Source: Schistosoma mansoni
Lineage: Eukaryota > Platyhelminthes > Trematoda > Strigeidida > Schistosomatidae
Direction: 5' to 3'
Assembly (NCBI RefSeq): GCF_000237925.1
Contig: NC_031495.1
Location: forward strand, 18,744,435-18,808,434
DNA length: 64,000 bases
In this document: piece after piece, positions 24,201-31,006 of the stretch
Layout of the letters: each line of letters starts with the position of its first letter
How positions within the stretch are numbered: position 1 is the first letter of the stretch
Translations under genes and position numbers: made by a program
Notes under the pieces: model-generated
Told to the model about the DNA's origin: nothing
What the model saw: the letters and a program-made list of their open reading frames with translations, nothing else
Databases searched by the model: none

Positions 24201-25023
24201 ATATATATATATAAAACTTTATTGCATGAAAAAATAAAACTAGTGAATTGATGGAGCCTTTCATAACCACTATCAACGACTTTGATGCCTGAAAACTAGT
24301 TTATCATTGCACTAACTAGCCGATTAATTTGTTTTCATCTTTTATTTTAGTTGAGCTCATTTTCCGACAAACAAACGACAACCCCATATGATGAGTCCCT
24401 ATTCAATAAGTTGGCACATGAAGTTCGAAAAACGCTCAAAATTGACTTGTTTGGGATAGATCTCATTTGTGCAACCGAAAATTCCATATCTGATACTCTC
24501 TCGAAATCAAACAAATACGCTATTATCGATTTAAATATTTTCCCAAGTTAGTGAAATGTTTTTATATTAACTATAATGAATCCATCTGGACTAAGGATCA
24601 GAATATTTTGATGTATGTTTGATATTTTTTATTTTAGTAGAGATCTGACTGGTGTGGATCAGAAATGGTACTCATAGTTTGTGTTACCCAGTGGAAACAA
24701 CGAACAAAAAACTTGTGTAGGTCTTCTATTCGATGTGTTTTGCGCACGTCTGTAGAAATGTTTCAGTCTTTACAGTGAAAGTAATCGGATAAACCAAACG
24801 TCACCCTTTTAAAAATAATAAATACAATTAAACAGAAACTATCATCCTGTTAATACGCTTTTTGTTTAACCGGTAATTAGTTCATTTTTAACCCGTTTGT
24901 ATTTTATACCATGTTTTAGGCTACAAGAATGTGAATGGGTTCTTATTTTATTTAGAGAATCTAATCAGGGAAAAACTCTCCTTGCCTTTACTTTCTAATG
25001 ATAGTAACGATGTCCAGAAATAA
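148..25023 (+). CDS. ITPK1: Inositol-tetrakisphosphate 1-kinase (ITPK1-like), C-terminal six exons; gene span
   Basis: Six exons (148-234, 8480-8523, 14415-14574, 19983-20053, 24351-24546, 24920-25023) join in phase through GT-AG introns and give about 220 residues that line up in order with the ATP-grasp kinase ITPK1. Landmarks are the CKSLMAHGKDS stretch (vertebrate CKTRVAHGTNS), IAIVFNDSGL, QQFIKHNGKVLKLFVVGD, FFHSHSVSK, DLFGIDLI and AIIDLNIFPSY. ITPK1 phosphorylates inositol tris- and tetrakisphosphates in the cytosol on the way to InsP5/InsP6. The metal-binding Asp of FGID and the Asp and Asn of IDLN are present; the usual Gly of FPGY is Ser. The N-terminal exons are outside the window. 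The gene covers at least 25 kb because its introns are full of transposons. The protein stops soon after the catalytic core, without the long tail of the human enzyme. Identity rests on remembered family motifs, not on a search. Confidence 0.87.
235..2639. other. ITPK1 intron sequence, no feature recognised
   Basis: AT-rich intronic DNA. I found no exon, RNA gene or recognisable transposon in it. Confidence 0.5.
2640..3081 (-). mobile_element. 3' end of an RTE-type LINE (second subfamily), 5'-truncated
   Basis: On the minus strand 3081-2833 encodes GWKRVRGGQTKTWHQCLKSL and GWGPRDYRNQWLETLGDMAQ, the same C-terminal domain that ends the open LINE at 4464-7514 (GWGPRDGATQWLETLSDMAQ). The 3' part runs to TGACTGACTGAC-like repeats near 2655, a tail seen again near 18530. 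Its upstream end lies right at the inverted repeat that flanks the gap at 3158. Confidence 0.85.
3085..3427. repeat. Inverted repeat (about 70-bp arms) around an assembly gap
   Basis: The arm 3085-3154 and the arm 3358-3427 are reverse complements with only a few mismatches. The 200 N at 3158-3357 sit exactly between them. This may be a foldback or TIR-type element whose middle could not be assembled, or a collapse artefact. Confidence 0.75.
3158..3357. other. Assembly gap, 200 N
   Basis: Run of N. The round length suggests a nominal or roughly estimated size. Confidence 0.99.
3788..3799 (+). repeat. Target-site duplication, 5' copy, of the RTE LINE
   Basis: AGGAAATACTTT, identical to 7683-7694. 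Confidence 0.85.
4310..4328 (+). repeat. (TTA)n microsatellite inside the LINE 5' region
   Basis: About six tandem TTA units. Confidence 0.8.
4464..7514 (+). CDS. RTE-type LINE ORF: APE endonuclease and reverse transcriptase, 1016 aa, open
   Basis: An uninterrupted frame. Residues about 20-280 form an AP-endonuclease domain: LASFNVRTL, CLSETR with the catalytic Glu near 53, AGDLNAQVG near 180, WTQIDHIAIS and the terminal SDHALV near 277. Residues about 510-790 form the reverse transcriptase: KSPGPDDLPPALFK, NNYRGISLLS, QAGFRSGRGCIDHI, FLDIRAAFDSLDR, GVRQGCPISPFLFNFAID and the catalytic YADD near 737. A C-terminal domain contains LRWLGHVLRM near 922 and GWGPRDGATQWLETL, typical of this LINE group. 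The protein nicks target DNA and copies its RNA in place. A second Met (residue 6) could equally be the start. All catalytic motifs I can check are present, so the copy could be active. Confidence 0.93.
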   Translation: MLPPIMNTEAVFLKPRTPFKLASFNVRTLMQIGQQIGLAMSLEGLNIDVCCLSETRIQDSSEVLQIRSPSVASKSLFHVRLSGDPVASSSGLAGVGVALSARAEAALIDWIPINSRLCAVRLESSIKVRRNQREKRCLFVISAYAPTDCSPDAIKDELYHQLAVLLQKARSTDIVVLAGDLNAQVGRLGTEESRLGGRWGLVGRRTDNGDRLLQLCTDHNLFLASTNFRHSHRRCATWRPPSASQAWTQIDHIAISYRWRGCVQDCRSFWSTYLESDHALVCANLTLLFSGRRINHHQRIDISKLAATSVASKYRAELASRLATTPPKSIDEHWLHLHDAMKMASKAACGFAKRPAYKHWVSSGSLQLMEARRSTPGDREFDHKRRLLRNEIGQSLRKDREAWWSERANEMEAAAASGNCRKLFQLIRATGSKKSGVSETIYEDDGMPITNISRRLGRWAEFFEGQFNWPAAPATSTSLSCPSWPVTTVPPNDAEVLKELQLLKRYKSPGPDDLPPALFKDGGDFLTKELTVLFEKVWEQESVPTSWNESIVVHIFKKGSRCSCNNYRGISLLSIASKLLASIILRRLFKTRERLTREEQAGFRSGRGCIDHIFTLRQMLEHRHTYRRPTIVVFLDIRAAFDSLDRTVLWDCLLKKGVPEKFINILKALYTNTSGRVRAYNHLSPLFHSSSGVRQGCPISPFLFNFAIDDILETALVDVSNGGVDLLPGERLLDLEYADDNVLLCDNAQGMQSALNQLAISVRRYGMCFAPSKCKVLLQDWQDSNPVLTLDGEEIEVVEKFVYLGSYISAGGGVSDEIGARIMKARAAYANLGHLWRLRDVSLAIKGRIYNASVRAVLLYACETWPLRVEDVRRLSVFDHRCLRRIADIQWQHHVSNAEVRHRVFGRRDDNSIGVTILKHRLRWLGHVLRMSSQRLPRRALFADSGTGWKKRRGGQCMTWCRSMKESCKGLASVGPSRLLGWGPRDGATQWLETLSDMAQNRSQWRSCCNLLLLST
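7683..7694 (+). repeat. Target-site duplication, 3' copy, of the RTE LINE
   Basis: AGGAAATACTTT, identical to 3788-3799, directly after the A-rich tail. Confidence 0.85.
7695..8479. other. ITPK1 intron sequence, nothing recognised
   Basis: No exon, RNA or transposon recognised between the LINE duplication and the 44-bp exon. Confidence 0.5.
8480..8523 (+). CDS. ITPK1: ITPK1-like exon, 44 bp
   Basis: Acceptor CTATAG and donor GTACGT. The two leading bases complete a Val codon from the previous exon, then CKSLMAHGKDSVHK. The intron before it is 8.2 kb and contains a whole RTE LINE. Confidence 0.8.
8642..8666 (+). repeat. (TA)n microsatellite
   Basis: About twelve tandem TA units in an ITPK1 intron. 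Confidence 0.9.
8667..11141. other. ITPK1 intron sequence, nothing recognised
   Basis: AT-rich. Short open frames here show no family features and are probably chance. Confidence 0.5.
11142..11219 (+). repeat. 78-bp direct repeat, left copy
   Basis: Identical to 12154-12231, which starts at the right edge of the N run. Either a duplicated target or the same locus assembled twice around a heterozygous insertion. Confidence 0.8.
11220..11724 (+). repeat. About 505-bp dispersed repeat, copy A (cut by gap)
   Basis: Reads as the reverse complement of 23311-23812, with no difference that I could see in the parts compared. It starts at ATGCTATAG right after the 78-bp repeat and runs into the N gap, so its far end is unknown. 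It codes for nothing recognisable and the family is not identified. Confidence 0.85.
11725..12153. other. Assembly gap, 429 N
   Basis: Run of N between repeat copy A and the right copy of the 78-bp direct repeat. Confidence 0.99.
12154..12231 (+). repeat. 78-bp direct repeat, right copy
   Basis: Matches 11142-11219 and begins at the gap edge. The sequence after it differs from that after the left copy. Confidence 0.8.
12225..12386. repeat. Long imperfect hairpin (66-68-bp arms, 28-bp loop)
   Basis: Arm 12225-12290 pairs with arm 12319-12386 with few mismatches. Each arm carries a CAAAACTCCATCAAAAC / GTTTTGATGGAGTTTTG end. The loop contains GATGATGATG. It looks like a foldback part of a schistosome repeat; family not identified. 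Confidence 0.8.
12391..14414. other. ITPK1 intron sequence, nothing recognised
   Basis: No exon or transposon recognised. Confidence 0.45.
14415..14574 (+). CDS. ITPK1: ITPK1-like exon
   Basis: Acceptor ATTTAG, donor GTAAGT. It reads IAIVFNDSGLDHLTYPVFVQ, then QFIKHNGKVLKLFVVGD and PSIKNHDKS. This is the central ATP-grasp strand region of ITPK1 (vertebrate MAIVFN, QNFINHNAVLYKVFVVGE, RPSLKN). It ends one base into a codon. Confidence 0.9.
14575..18500. other. ITPK1 intron sequence, nothing recognised
   Basis: About 3.9 kb of AT-rich DNA without recognisable coding or repeat features apart from short low-complexity stretches. Confidence 0.45.
18530..19400 (-). mobile_element. Internally deleted RTE-type LINE (second subfamily): 3' end fused to probable 5' end
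   Basis: On the minus strand 19065-18844 encodes LRWLGHVLRMPKHRLPRR and GGQTKTWHKFMKSL, the C-terminal domain of the same subfamily as 2640-3081. The 3' tail again ends in TGACTG repeats near 18530. Upstream, 19390-19069 is a GC-richer block with a short open frame that does not belong to the LINE protein and most likely is the 5' region of that LINE. If so, nearly all of the endonuclease and reverse transcriptase is missing and the copy is a two-end fusion like those in the MARK introns. I found no convincing target duplication. Confidence 0.65.
19640..19755 (-). mobile_element. 5'-truncated copy of the LINE-derived short element
   Basis: Minus strand: CTTCGGTCTGGGCACTCGGG near the upstream end, then directly the 3' signature ATTTGGTGCTCCTTTGTACC and a TTAATAAAATAAAAC-type tail. 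It has the same order of pieces as the copies at 45521 and 56511. Confidence 0.8.
19983..20053 (+). CDS. ITPK1: ITPK1-like exon, 71 bp
   Basis: Acceptor TTCTACAG, donor GTAAGT. The two first bases complete the split codon. It reads DRTPIFFHSHSVSKDGCQS, equivalent to the vertebrate DRESIFFNSHNVSK loop. The donor is only 75 bp from an antisense LTR element that begins at 20129. Confidence 0.85.
20129..20454 (-). repeat. 3' LTR of the LTR element at 20129-22996
   Basis: 326 bp, near-identical to 22671-22996, with TG...CA ends. Confidence 0.93.
20439..22670 (-). CDS. Gag-protease frame of the incomplete Ty3/Gypsy element, 743 aa
   Basis: Parts in order: gag-like N-terminal half (about residues 60-240, LTWFKRWEDTFRVEF), two cysteine-rich knuckles near 275-305, an aspartic-protease-like segment (LQIDTASDITLVS, near 355-450), and an integrase C-terminal part (HPQSNGQVERFVDTFKNALK) with its tail. 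Family: Ty3/Gypsy, closest in flavour to mag/K02A2.6-type elements, from remembered motifs. The element is a fossil or dependent copy. Confidence 0.85.
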   Translation of the reverse strand: MATREKENSFNMSISDDQLSRILQQQQAQLDAQMRLLETLTQQLNIHYSSSHATTSTSSCDAVASSIPEFYYDPECGNTFLTWFKRWEDTFRVEFCNQDDAWKTRLLMRKLGSHEHARYADHILPKLPRELSFEETVSQLSEIFGESSSLFSIRYQCLNLVKREADEYGVLADIVNREREKFKLRSLTEDQFKCLIFIKALQSPQDAEIRTRLLTRLHQDPNITLRTLTDECKRLQNIRHDNQLIEQVNPNLTCSSVNAITRLKVQKPKTSGSKPTTACWLCGDWHYVRFCPFKKHKCQMCNKRGHKGHCPPNRTSQPKQKHKRPRHIKSAESKSLSLVAAFQTDYDIRRKYVTIQINGIAVRLQIDTASDITLVSRETYKLLGEPPMKPSKKTAKNVSGGVLKLVGELQCEFSFNGNSCKGVCYLTERPNLDLLGLDMLEKLGLMDIPINSVCNVSCPSLDTTSYAKKTGKKVPEIRSVAAAAIRNTPVSSGEVRKDFSAFCQQNGIRHIRTPPFHPQSNGQVERFVDTFKNALKKSRGEGDTEEILERFLFIHRSTPNPQTTNGVSPAEALLGRKIRTHFDCIRPTPALKPQRNVMMEKQYNSHHGAQKRLFSVGQKVLAMDYRGKHPTWIAGRIVQKKGNVVYEVSVGSEIWMRHANQLKSTSISNNETQHRLPLDVLLGTFEIKTPETDRTVKVQAKDDTTSLLPRRWTNRKRKPVKRLQLDPNTRSYESAQGGGVSGI
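22671..22996 (-). repeat. 5' LTR of the LTR element at 20129-22996
   Basis: 326 bp. A TATATAA-like box lies inside (written as TTTGCTATATAAACG on the plus strand). Confidence 0.93.
23002..23310. other. ITPK1 intron sequence, nothing recognised
   Basis: Lies between the LTR element and repeat copy B. Because copy A is cut by a gap, part of this stretch could also belong to the repeat. Confidence 0.4.
23311..23812 (-). repeat. About 500-bp dispersed repeat, copy B
   Basis: Reverse complement of 11220-11724. Matching ends at CTATAGCAT near 23812. On the other side the match reaches the gap edge of copy A, so the true boundary lies at or below 23311. Confidence 0.85.
24196..24214 (+). repeat. 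(TA)n microsatellite
   Basis: Short tandem TA run in the ITPK1 intron before the 24351 exon. Confidence 0.8.
24351..24546 (+). CDS. ITPK1: ITPK1-like exon with metal-binding residues
   Basis: Acceptor TTTTAG at 24350. It reads through LAHEVRKTLKIDLFGIDLI to YAIIDLNIFP. It holds the two acidic metal ligands and the Asn of the ATP-grasp active site. An in-frame stop follows directly if unspliced, so use of the weaker donor GTTAGT after 24546 is inferred from the good continuation in the next exon. Confidence 0.88.
24920..25023 (+). CDS. ITPK1: ITPK1-like last exon and stop codon
   Basis: Acceptor GTTTTAG. It completes a Ser codon, then YKNVNGFLFYLENLIREKL and a short tail ending in TAA at 25021-25023. 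It matches the vertebrate GYEGVSEFFTDLLNHI helix that closes the domain. I saw no canonical AATAAA within the next few hundred bases. Confidence 0.83.
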
Positions 25024-26567
25024 CACAAAGTAGTGATTTTTATTATTATCACGAATACCTCACAGTTGTTGCTCAAATTTGAAGCGAAATTCATACTTAT
25101 TTTTATAAGACTTTTGTGAAACTTCATTTTGATTTGTTCTTAAAAAATGGTTTATATTGTTTTTCCTTTATTACTATGGTCAGATTTCTTTCTACTCCTA
25201 TGCAATATACTTATCGCTTTTTACGCTTCCTTTAGCATTATTTGATTGTACTACGCATTATATTTATGTTAATTGGTACGAATAATATAAGTTGGAACGA
25301 GTCCTTCAAAGTTCTTAGTATATTGTTTTTTCACTAGACTAAAACTAGTGTAATTAACTTTCACCGAAATGTAATCAATCCTGATATGTAAACATCGTGC
25401 TCAGAAAGAAACTAGTTACGGCTATATTGAACTAAATAATGCTGCAACGAACAAAGGCAAGGTTTTATTTGTTTGGTTCAATTTACACACTGAAACGATT
25501 CAAAATAATTGTCTCCAGTATAATCTGAACATCGATGAACCAATATACATTCTACCACGCACAAACTTTTACATTCCAATTAAACTTGACAATTATTAGT
25601 AACTCAGTGGTGGGAGAAGAAACGAAGATTAAATATGTACTGTCTCAAATTGTAGTCTTCAACAGTATGATTTTCTTCCTCTAAAAAATAATGTTACTTG
25701 ACTTATTTGATACGACATGTAAGAGAGGTAACCTAAGTAAGAATTCAAGGATGTCCAAAGGCAATAATTTGCAAAGATACTACCGTCTCTAGCTGATATG
25801 TAAATCATATGGCTCAGTAACAGTATATAATTGCATACCTTGCTTTGACTTCCACTTGCGTACAAAATGGCGAAATTAGCTAATTGTGGTAAGTGGAAGT
25901 TTATTCTTAGTCATGCAAGAAAATAAGCTTCTTAGAAGTCCTTTAAGACGGTCAAAAGTAGTAGGGAAATAGGCAGTATTTCTGATGTTGACAGCAGTCA
26001 AAATAAATCTTCTGTAACTGAAGTATTCAGTTGTCTCTTCTAACTTGCTTCATTCTGGCTTTATCATCATCATCTCATAACGAGTCTTTGCTAGTATCAA
26101 GAATGGTAACTAATACACGGCAACCTTTTCAATAAAAAGGTAGCAGTATCTCGTATACAGAAATGATTGAGCATATTGCGTAGGTGCAATATCTTATTCT
26201 CACATTCAACAATTTTTAAACCACTTACTAATTCCAGTCGATGATGTTGCTTCCCTTCATTGAAATTATGCAAAAGAATGGAAACTCAATGAGAAAAATA
26301 AATTACTTGACTTGATGACCAAAGTCCAAACAACGACCCTGACCCTATCGGGGATTAGCACCGGACACAACTTGATTACTTAAGTACTAACACGCTTGTT
26401 AGTGTTAAATCAGTATAATGAAACTAAGTGATTTACGTTTTCAAAATATATACCAGTATTAAATAATGACAAAATTATACAAATAAAATATGTCGACTAT
26501 AGTACTATCATTATCAAGTGTTGTAATGCGAAAACCGATTATTCAGAAGAATGTGTGCAATAATAGG
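25024..26567. other. Convergent intergenic region between ITPK1 and NHP2
   Basis: It holds the unseen 3' ends of both genes. No other coding region recognised. Confidence 0.55.
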
Positions 26568-26573
26568 TTTATT
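26568..26573 (-). terminator. Polyadenylation signal of NHP2
   Basis: AATAAA on the minus strand, about 33 bases after the stop codon. Confidence 0.75.
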
Positions 26574-26605
26574 GAAAAAATTCTGCTCTTTTGATTACAG
26601 GAATT

Positions 26606-27061
26606 TCATAAAGGAAGAGGTAATGCATCGACTGCAGTGTAACACTTGTCATACAAATCACCATACTGTTCGTCCCGTGTTATGAAAACAATAGGTATGG
26701 GAGTAACTGAAGATACACATGCACCGAGGTCAAACTTTGACGGAACATAGCAGTAAGGTATGTCGTGCTCCTCACACACCAATGGCACATGAGATATCAG
26801 ATCAAACGGGCTAATATCACCGGCTAATATGACGATACCGGATACACTCTTCTTTTCTATGGCTTTTAAGATTGCTTTGATTCCGACATCTGTTTTCTTT
26901 ACCCGTTTAGCTTTTCGAGCGAGCTTATACAAACGCTTTGTTAATTTTTTTGAAGCCATAGGCTGGGCGAACACACCTACACATTGTATTTGTTCCTCAT
27001 AAGTACTTTCTGGACGGTTCTGATCGCCATTTAGACCACTGCTAATCTCAATTTCCGTCAT
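26606..27061 (-). CDS. NHP2: H/ACA ribonucleoprotein subunit NHP2 (L7Ae family), 151 aa, single exon
   Basis: Residues about 30-135 form an L7Ae/L30e-type RNA-binding domain: FAQPMASKKLTKRLYKLARK, GIKAILKAIEKK, GIVILAGDISPFDLISHVP, CEEHDIPYCYVPSKFDLG, and the family-typical C-terminus LPLPL. NHP2 binds H/ACA guide RNAs with dyskerin, NOP10 and GAR1 in the nucleolus and supports rRNA pseudouridylation and telomerase RNA stability. The length matches the human protein (153 aa). No intron is needed to read it. It faces the 3' end of ITPK1, so the two genes are convergent. The close relative SNU13/15.5K is shorter and lacks the LPLPL end, which makes NHP2 the better call. It could be a retrocopy, but the frame is intact and it has its own poly(A) signal with no A-rich tail. 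Confidence 0.93.
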   Translation of the reverse strand: MTEIEISSGLNGDQNRPESTYEEQIQCVGVFAQPMASKKLTKRLYKLARKAKRVKKTDVGIKAILKAIEKKSVSGIVILAGDISPFDLISHVPLVCEEHDIPYCYVPSKFDLGACVSSVTPIPIVFITRDEQYGDLYDKCYTAVDALPLPL

Positions 27062-29340
27062 TTAAATATACACTTATGTATGACGGCACGATAAGCAACT
27101 CGGTCTATAGAAAGAAAACCTTTGATGAACATTGGGTAGGAAATTACTTTTAAGAAGATACTTATTCTTTACATATTTGAATTATTGCTACTCGTGATTT
27201 ACTAGTCTGTGATAATCATCACTTGAACTATATTGCTCTTAAAAGAAAAAAACTAAAGCATTAACAATGTTTCTAGTGCTTAACGTACCTTATTCGGTTA
27301 TATCAAAAGTCCTGGACTTCAGAATGTCTTTAATGTCCCTAAAAATGTTGTGAATACAGTTTAAGTATCGTAATATATACTTTTCCAGCTTTGTTTGTAA
27401 TTTAGATGAGCGTTGTGTTTAGAAAAATATTTATTTAATCACTGACGAACTGAAATTTACTAGTCAACTCTTCAGTTTATTCACTATTCTTTATCCCTAT
27501 TCTTTCTTTAATATACTCCTACCTTAACCAGGGTGCAGCATCGAGGTAAGCGGTGACAAGACATAAAAAGTATATATCCTACACAATTTAGTCGAATAAG
27601 ACTGACAGTCTAACTAGCTGATTCCCCAACTCTGCCTAATACTTTACACCTAACCTTAGAATTTCTAACTCGGTTATCCCACCAGACGCAAGGAATGGTT
27701 TGAAGCCGCCGACGACTGAATACGTGAGGTCTATATATCTTCTATTTTATTAGGCTATGTTTATGATACTGAGTCAAAAATAAGAATATTGATAATTTAA
27801 GTATGATAATGAACCACTTTAAAAATTAACTGATATTTGAAAAAGATCGGCGATTATTTGTCTTATTACATTATTCTTCCATGTTCTGATATATATTTAA
27901 CTTTTGACTTGTATTTGGTATAAAACCCCTCCTTATATTATGGTCATCTGGGTGTACTTACAAATTGCTGGAAAAGAAATATTTATATAAAGAATGCTAC
28001 TTCTCCAAACAAGATATGTATGTTTCATCTTATTAGTAGTTGGGGGTTGGGTCGATAACATTAAAGGGAATCTAGATGCGTTCAATAATTCCTTTCACTA
28101 TTTTTTTAACAACTCCCGATTGCGTATTAACGACTAAGTCTCACAACCATCAGTCAGTCATAACGAACGTAGAGCCATAGAATAATGCAGAACAAAACTG
28201 CTGCGTGATATACTTAATCCTTGTTAATTGGCAGATATCTACACAAGTGCTGCATTGGTACTAAGATTTCGTGTTTACCGGGATCAAATATGGATTGTTA
28301 GTCAGTGTATTTTTTAATGGTTCCTGTCAATCAGTACCATACCATAAGTGAGGATTTGGAGGCGCTCATATGAGCGTTGCCTGGGGTTTACAACTCCGAT
28401 GACAATTTGCTACAAGCTCTGGTCCGACTGATGTTTAGACACAGAGTCACCACAATGTTTAAGCCCCCTTTCGGCACATTTAAGGAACACAGATACGAAA
28501 CCTCCGTCGATGGAATCAAACAATACTAAGGTATAAAAAAAGACAGTCCGTAGCCAAGGGCTAGTAAATATGTCTGTAACAGAACCTGACGAAAAGTGAA
28601 TGGGTTCCAAGCTAATTTGACTTCGAGAGTCTGTTGTTTACCAGCTTGGTCTAAGTGTTGCATGACTTTGTAATACATAATTGGGTCTCAGACACTAAAT
28701 GCTGGGTCGACATTTCGTAAATATAGATTGTAGAGCTTGTCATAAAAGGCTTTGGTATGTGCTCAGTTCACTGAATTTGCATACGTAGGAAAACTGTACT
28801 GTTGAAGACAAAATATAACTGAAAATAATGGCAGCCTATCTACTAACAAATGTCTCCTCAAGATGAAACAGTGACTAGTTCGAGTCCAAGAGAGCCGTAT
28901 AAAACAGGGAAGGCCGAAATTATTAAGTTCCTCTAATTTATTAAGGATGAAAAACCAAACAGGTATAAAGTACATCAATAAGAAAATCGTTTAATAAGTA
29001 TATATCTAGTCAGAAGTTTCTTCGTTTATTCTAGTATCCGTTGTATGCAAATAGTTTATGGATGTTTACTGATACAGAGCTTAATACCTCAGATTTCATT
29101 GACCGTAATTTAAACTTTAGTATGTGATGTGCTTTTAATTAATAAGGATGTCTTATTGCAATTTTCGTTTTCGAAATCTGATATACTACAAATTAGAACC
29201 CACCTTATTGTCTACACGCTAGTTAGTCAACTATTGCGCTAAGTAGGTCAATTGTTCAAGGCAATTAAAGTCATTTAAAACAAAAGCCTCGATGTATGGT
29301 TCTTAGTTGAAATACGTTTCATAGTATTAAAACTCGGTTG
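27062..29340. other. Upstream flank of NHP2, possible old repeats
   Basis: No host exon recognised. Stretches near 27520-27740, 28140-28260 and 28310-28640 are richer in GC than the rest and have the look of decayed repeats, but I cannot assign them to a family. Confidence 0.4.
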
Positions 29341-29358
29341 ATTAGTGATAACACTAAC

Positions 29359-30084
29359 TCAACTGACATAACCCGACATAGTAGTTAATGTCCGCAAGCA
29401 CCGACGAAATTTTTCAGTTTGGGAGGGACATGAGGCTTGATGGTCTGTGTTAGTCCTGTTAATGACGGTCTCTCGGCTGATCCAGCTTTCTTTTGAAAGA
29501 GTCGACGGATGGAGCCTCAACCACGTGCTGAGGTAATGAATTCCACTCGTTGATGATTCGATGGGAAAGTCGGTAGTCAGCTGACAAGTAATTCGTTCTG
29601 GGCTTGTGAACTTTTTTGGAGTGTCCTCGTAATTTTCTGTTTTGGGAGACAAATTTGTGGGTGCAAATTTATCACTAAGCAATTTGAAAACTGTAATCAA
29701 GTCGCCTCTGATTCTTCGATATGACAGCGGGAATAGGTTTAGCTTGGTCAATCTAGTACCATACGGGAGCTTCGCTTTTCCGGGAATCAGCTTAGTCGCT
29801 GTTCTCTGAACCCTTTCCAAGAGTTCACGGTCTTTTTTAAGCAGGAGCTAGCTGCTTTTATGCAGTACTCAAGTTTAGGATGCACAAACACTGCATACAA
29901 AGTCTGAGACGTTTTTGCATCGAGATGACTAAAAGCCCTGCGTATGGACCATAAAGTCCTAAAACCTTTGGCGGCTATAGAACGGCAGTGTGCAGTAGTC
30001 TTTAAGTCTTGACTAACGACGACTCCTAAGTCATTGTGGACAATAGTAGCTCAGTGTTATTTATCGTGTATGTATCTGTACCCT
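29359..30084 (-). pseudogene. CR1-type LINE reverse transcriptase, C-terminal part
   Basis: The minus strand from 30084 shows KTTAHCRSIAAKGFRTLWSI and LEYC..AASSCLKKDRELL in several frames, then RVQRTATKLIPGKAKLPYGT and FPLSYRRIRGDLITVFKLL, the typical end of CR1/jockey-type proteins. The start of this piece continues the RT that breaks off at 35658. Confidence 0.88.
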
Positions 30085-30440
30085 TGTAGTGATGTCGAGT
30101 CGTGGACGGACTATGATCACCACTACTATTCGATTACGCGTCCAAAAACGACTTGGTTCCCTTGATAGCCCGTAAATCAGAAGGCTTTACTAGTCCAGAT
30201 CAAGTATATTTATTGGCGATCTCGTGGTATCGAAATAATACCGAGACGTGCCAAAGAGTACAAGCGAATAAGCAGTGCGTGAGCAAGCTCGAACCAAACA
30301 AGGCGGATAGCGGAACAAGAAGTGAAACTGATACAGTTAAACAAATGCAGTAAAACAATCTCTGGTACAATTGGTTACAATAATAATAATTGTTTCCGTT
30401 ATTCCAATCGTGTTCTTATTGAGACTGGCCGGTCACTACA
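30085..30440 (-). repeat. 3' LTR of the CsRn1-type element
   Basis: 356 bp, almost identical to 35301-35657. Confidence 0.95.
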
Positions 30441-31006
30441 GGAGCCCCCCGCTAGAAAGGGTTTACACTTTCGATACGTAGCGGTTTCGTTCGTGGGACT
30501 GATCGCGAAACGTGCAATTGTAGGACGAAGGCGTTGGCAGAACAGGAAGTGATCGTTGATCCTCGAGTTGCCACCAAAAGTCTTTGACGTAGAACGGTAC
30601 CAGAAGGAACGTACTGTGTTGATTGTTTGGATTAGCATGCTACACCAGAGTGGTTTGTATCCAGAATCTGAAGGTTGCGTTCGTAGAGGTCCGGACCAGA
30701 AACGCTGCAGACGTAGGACGAAACCAGATTGAGCCAAGGAACCAGATGCGACCAGGATAACCATGTTCGGGACCAAATGTATATCACACGTATTTGGAGT
30801 CAGAGAGATCGACTGAGTTCGTTGACTATAGCGTGGGTGATCAGGCCAGCTTTCGACAAGATTGACTAAAGTCGACGATACCAGAACAGCGATGGTCAGA
30901 GGCGTAGGCTCGGGGTAAACAAAAAAATGAAAGAAAAAGAGAAAAGTGTAGCTTTCGTGTAGTATAGGGGTAGATTCCTATACTGTATCCGTAGTTGGTT
31001 ATGAGG

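Noticed and set aside
30399-30776. Open frame of 125 codons on the minus strand
   Set aside because: Runs from the untranslated 3' part of the LTR element into its LTR; no protein features.
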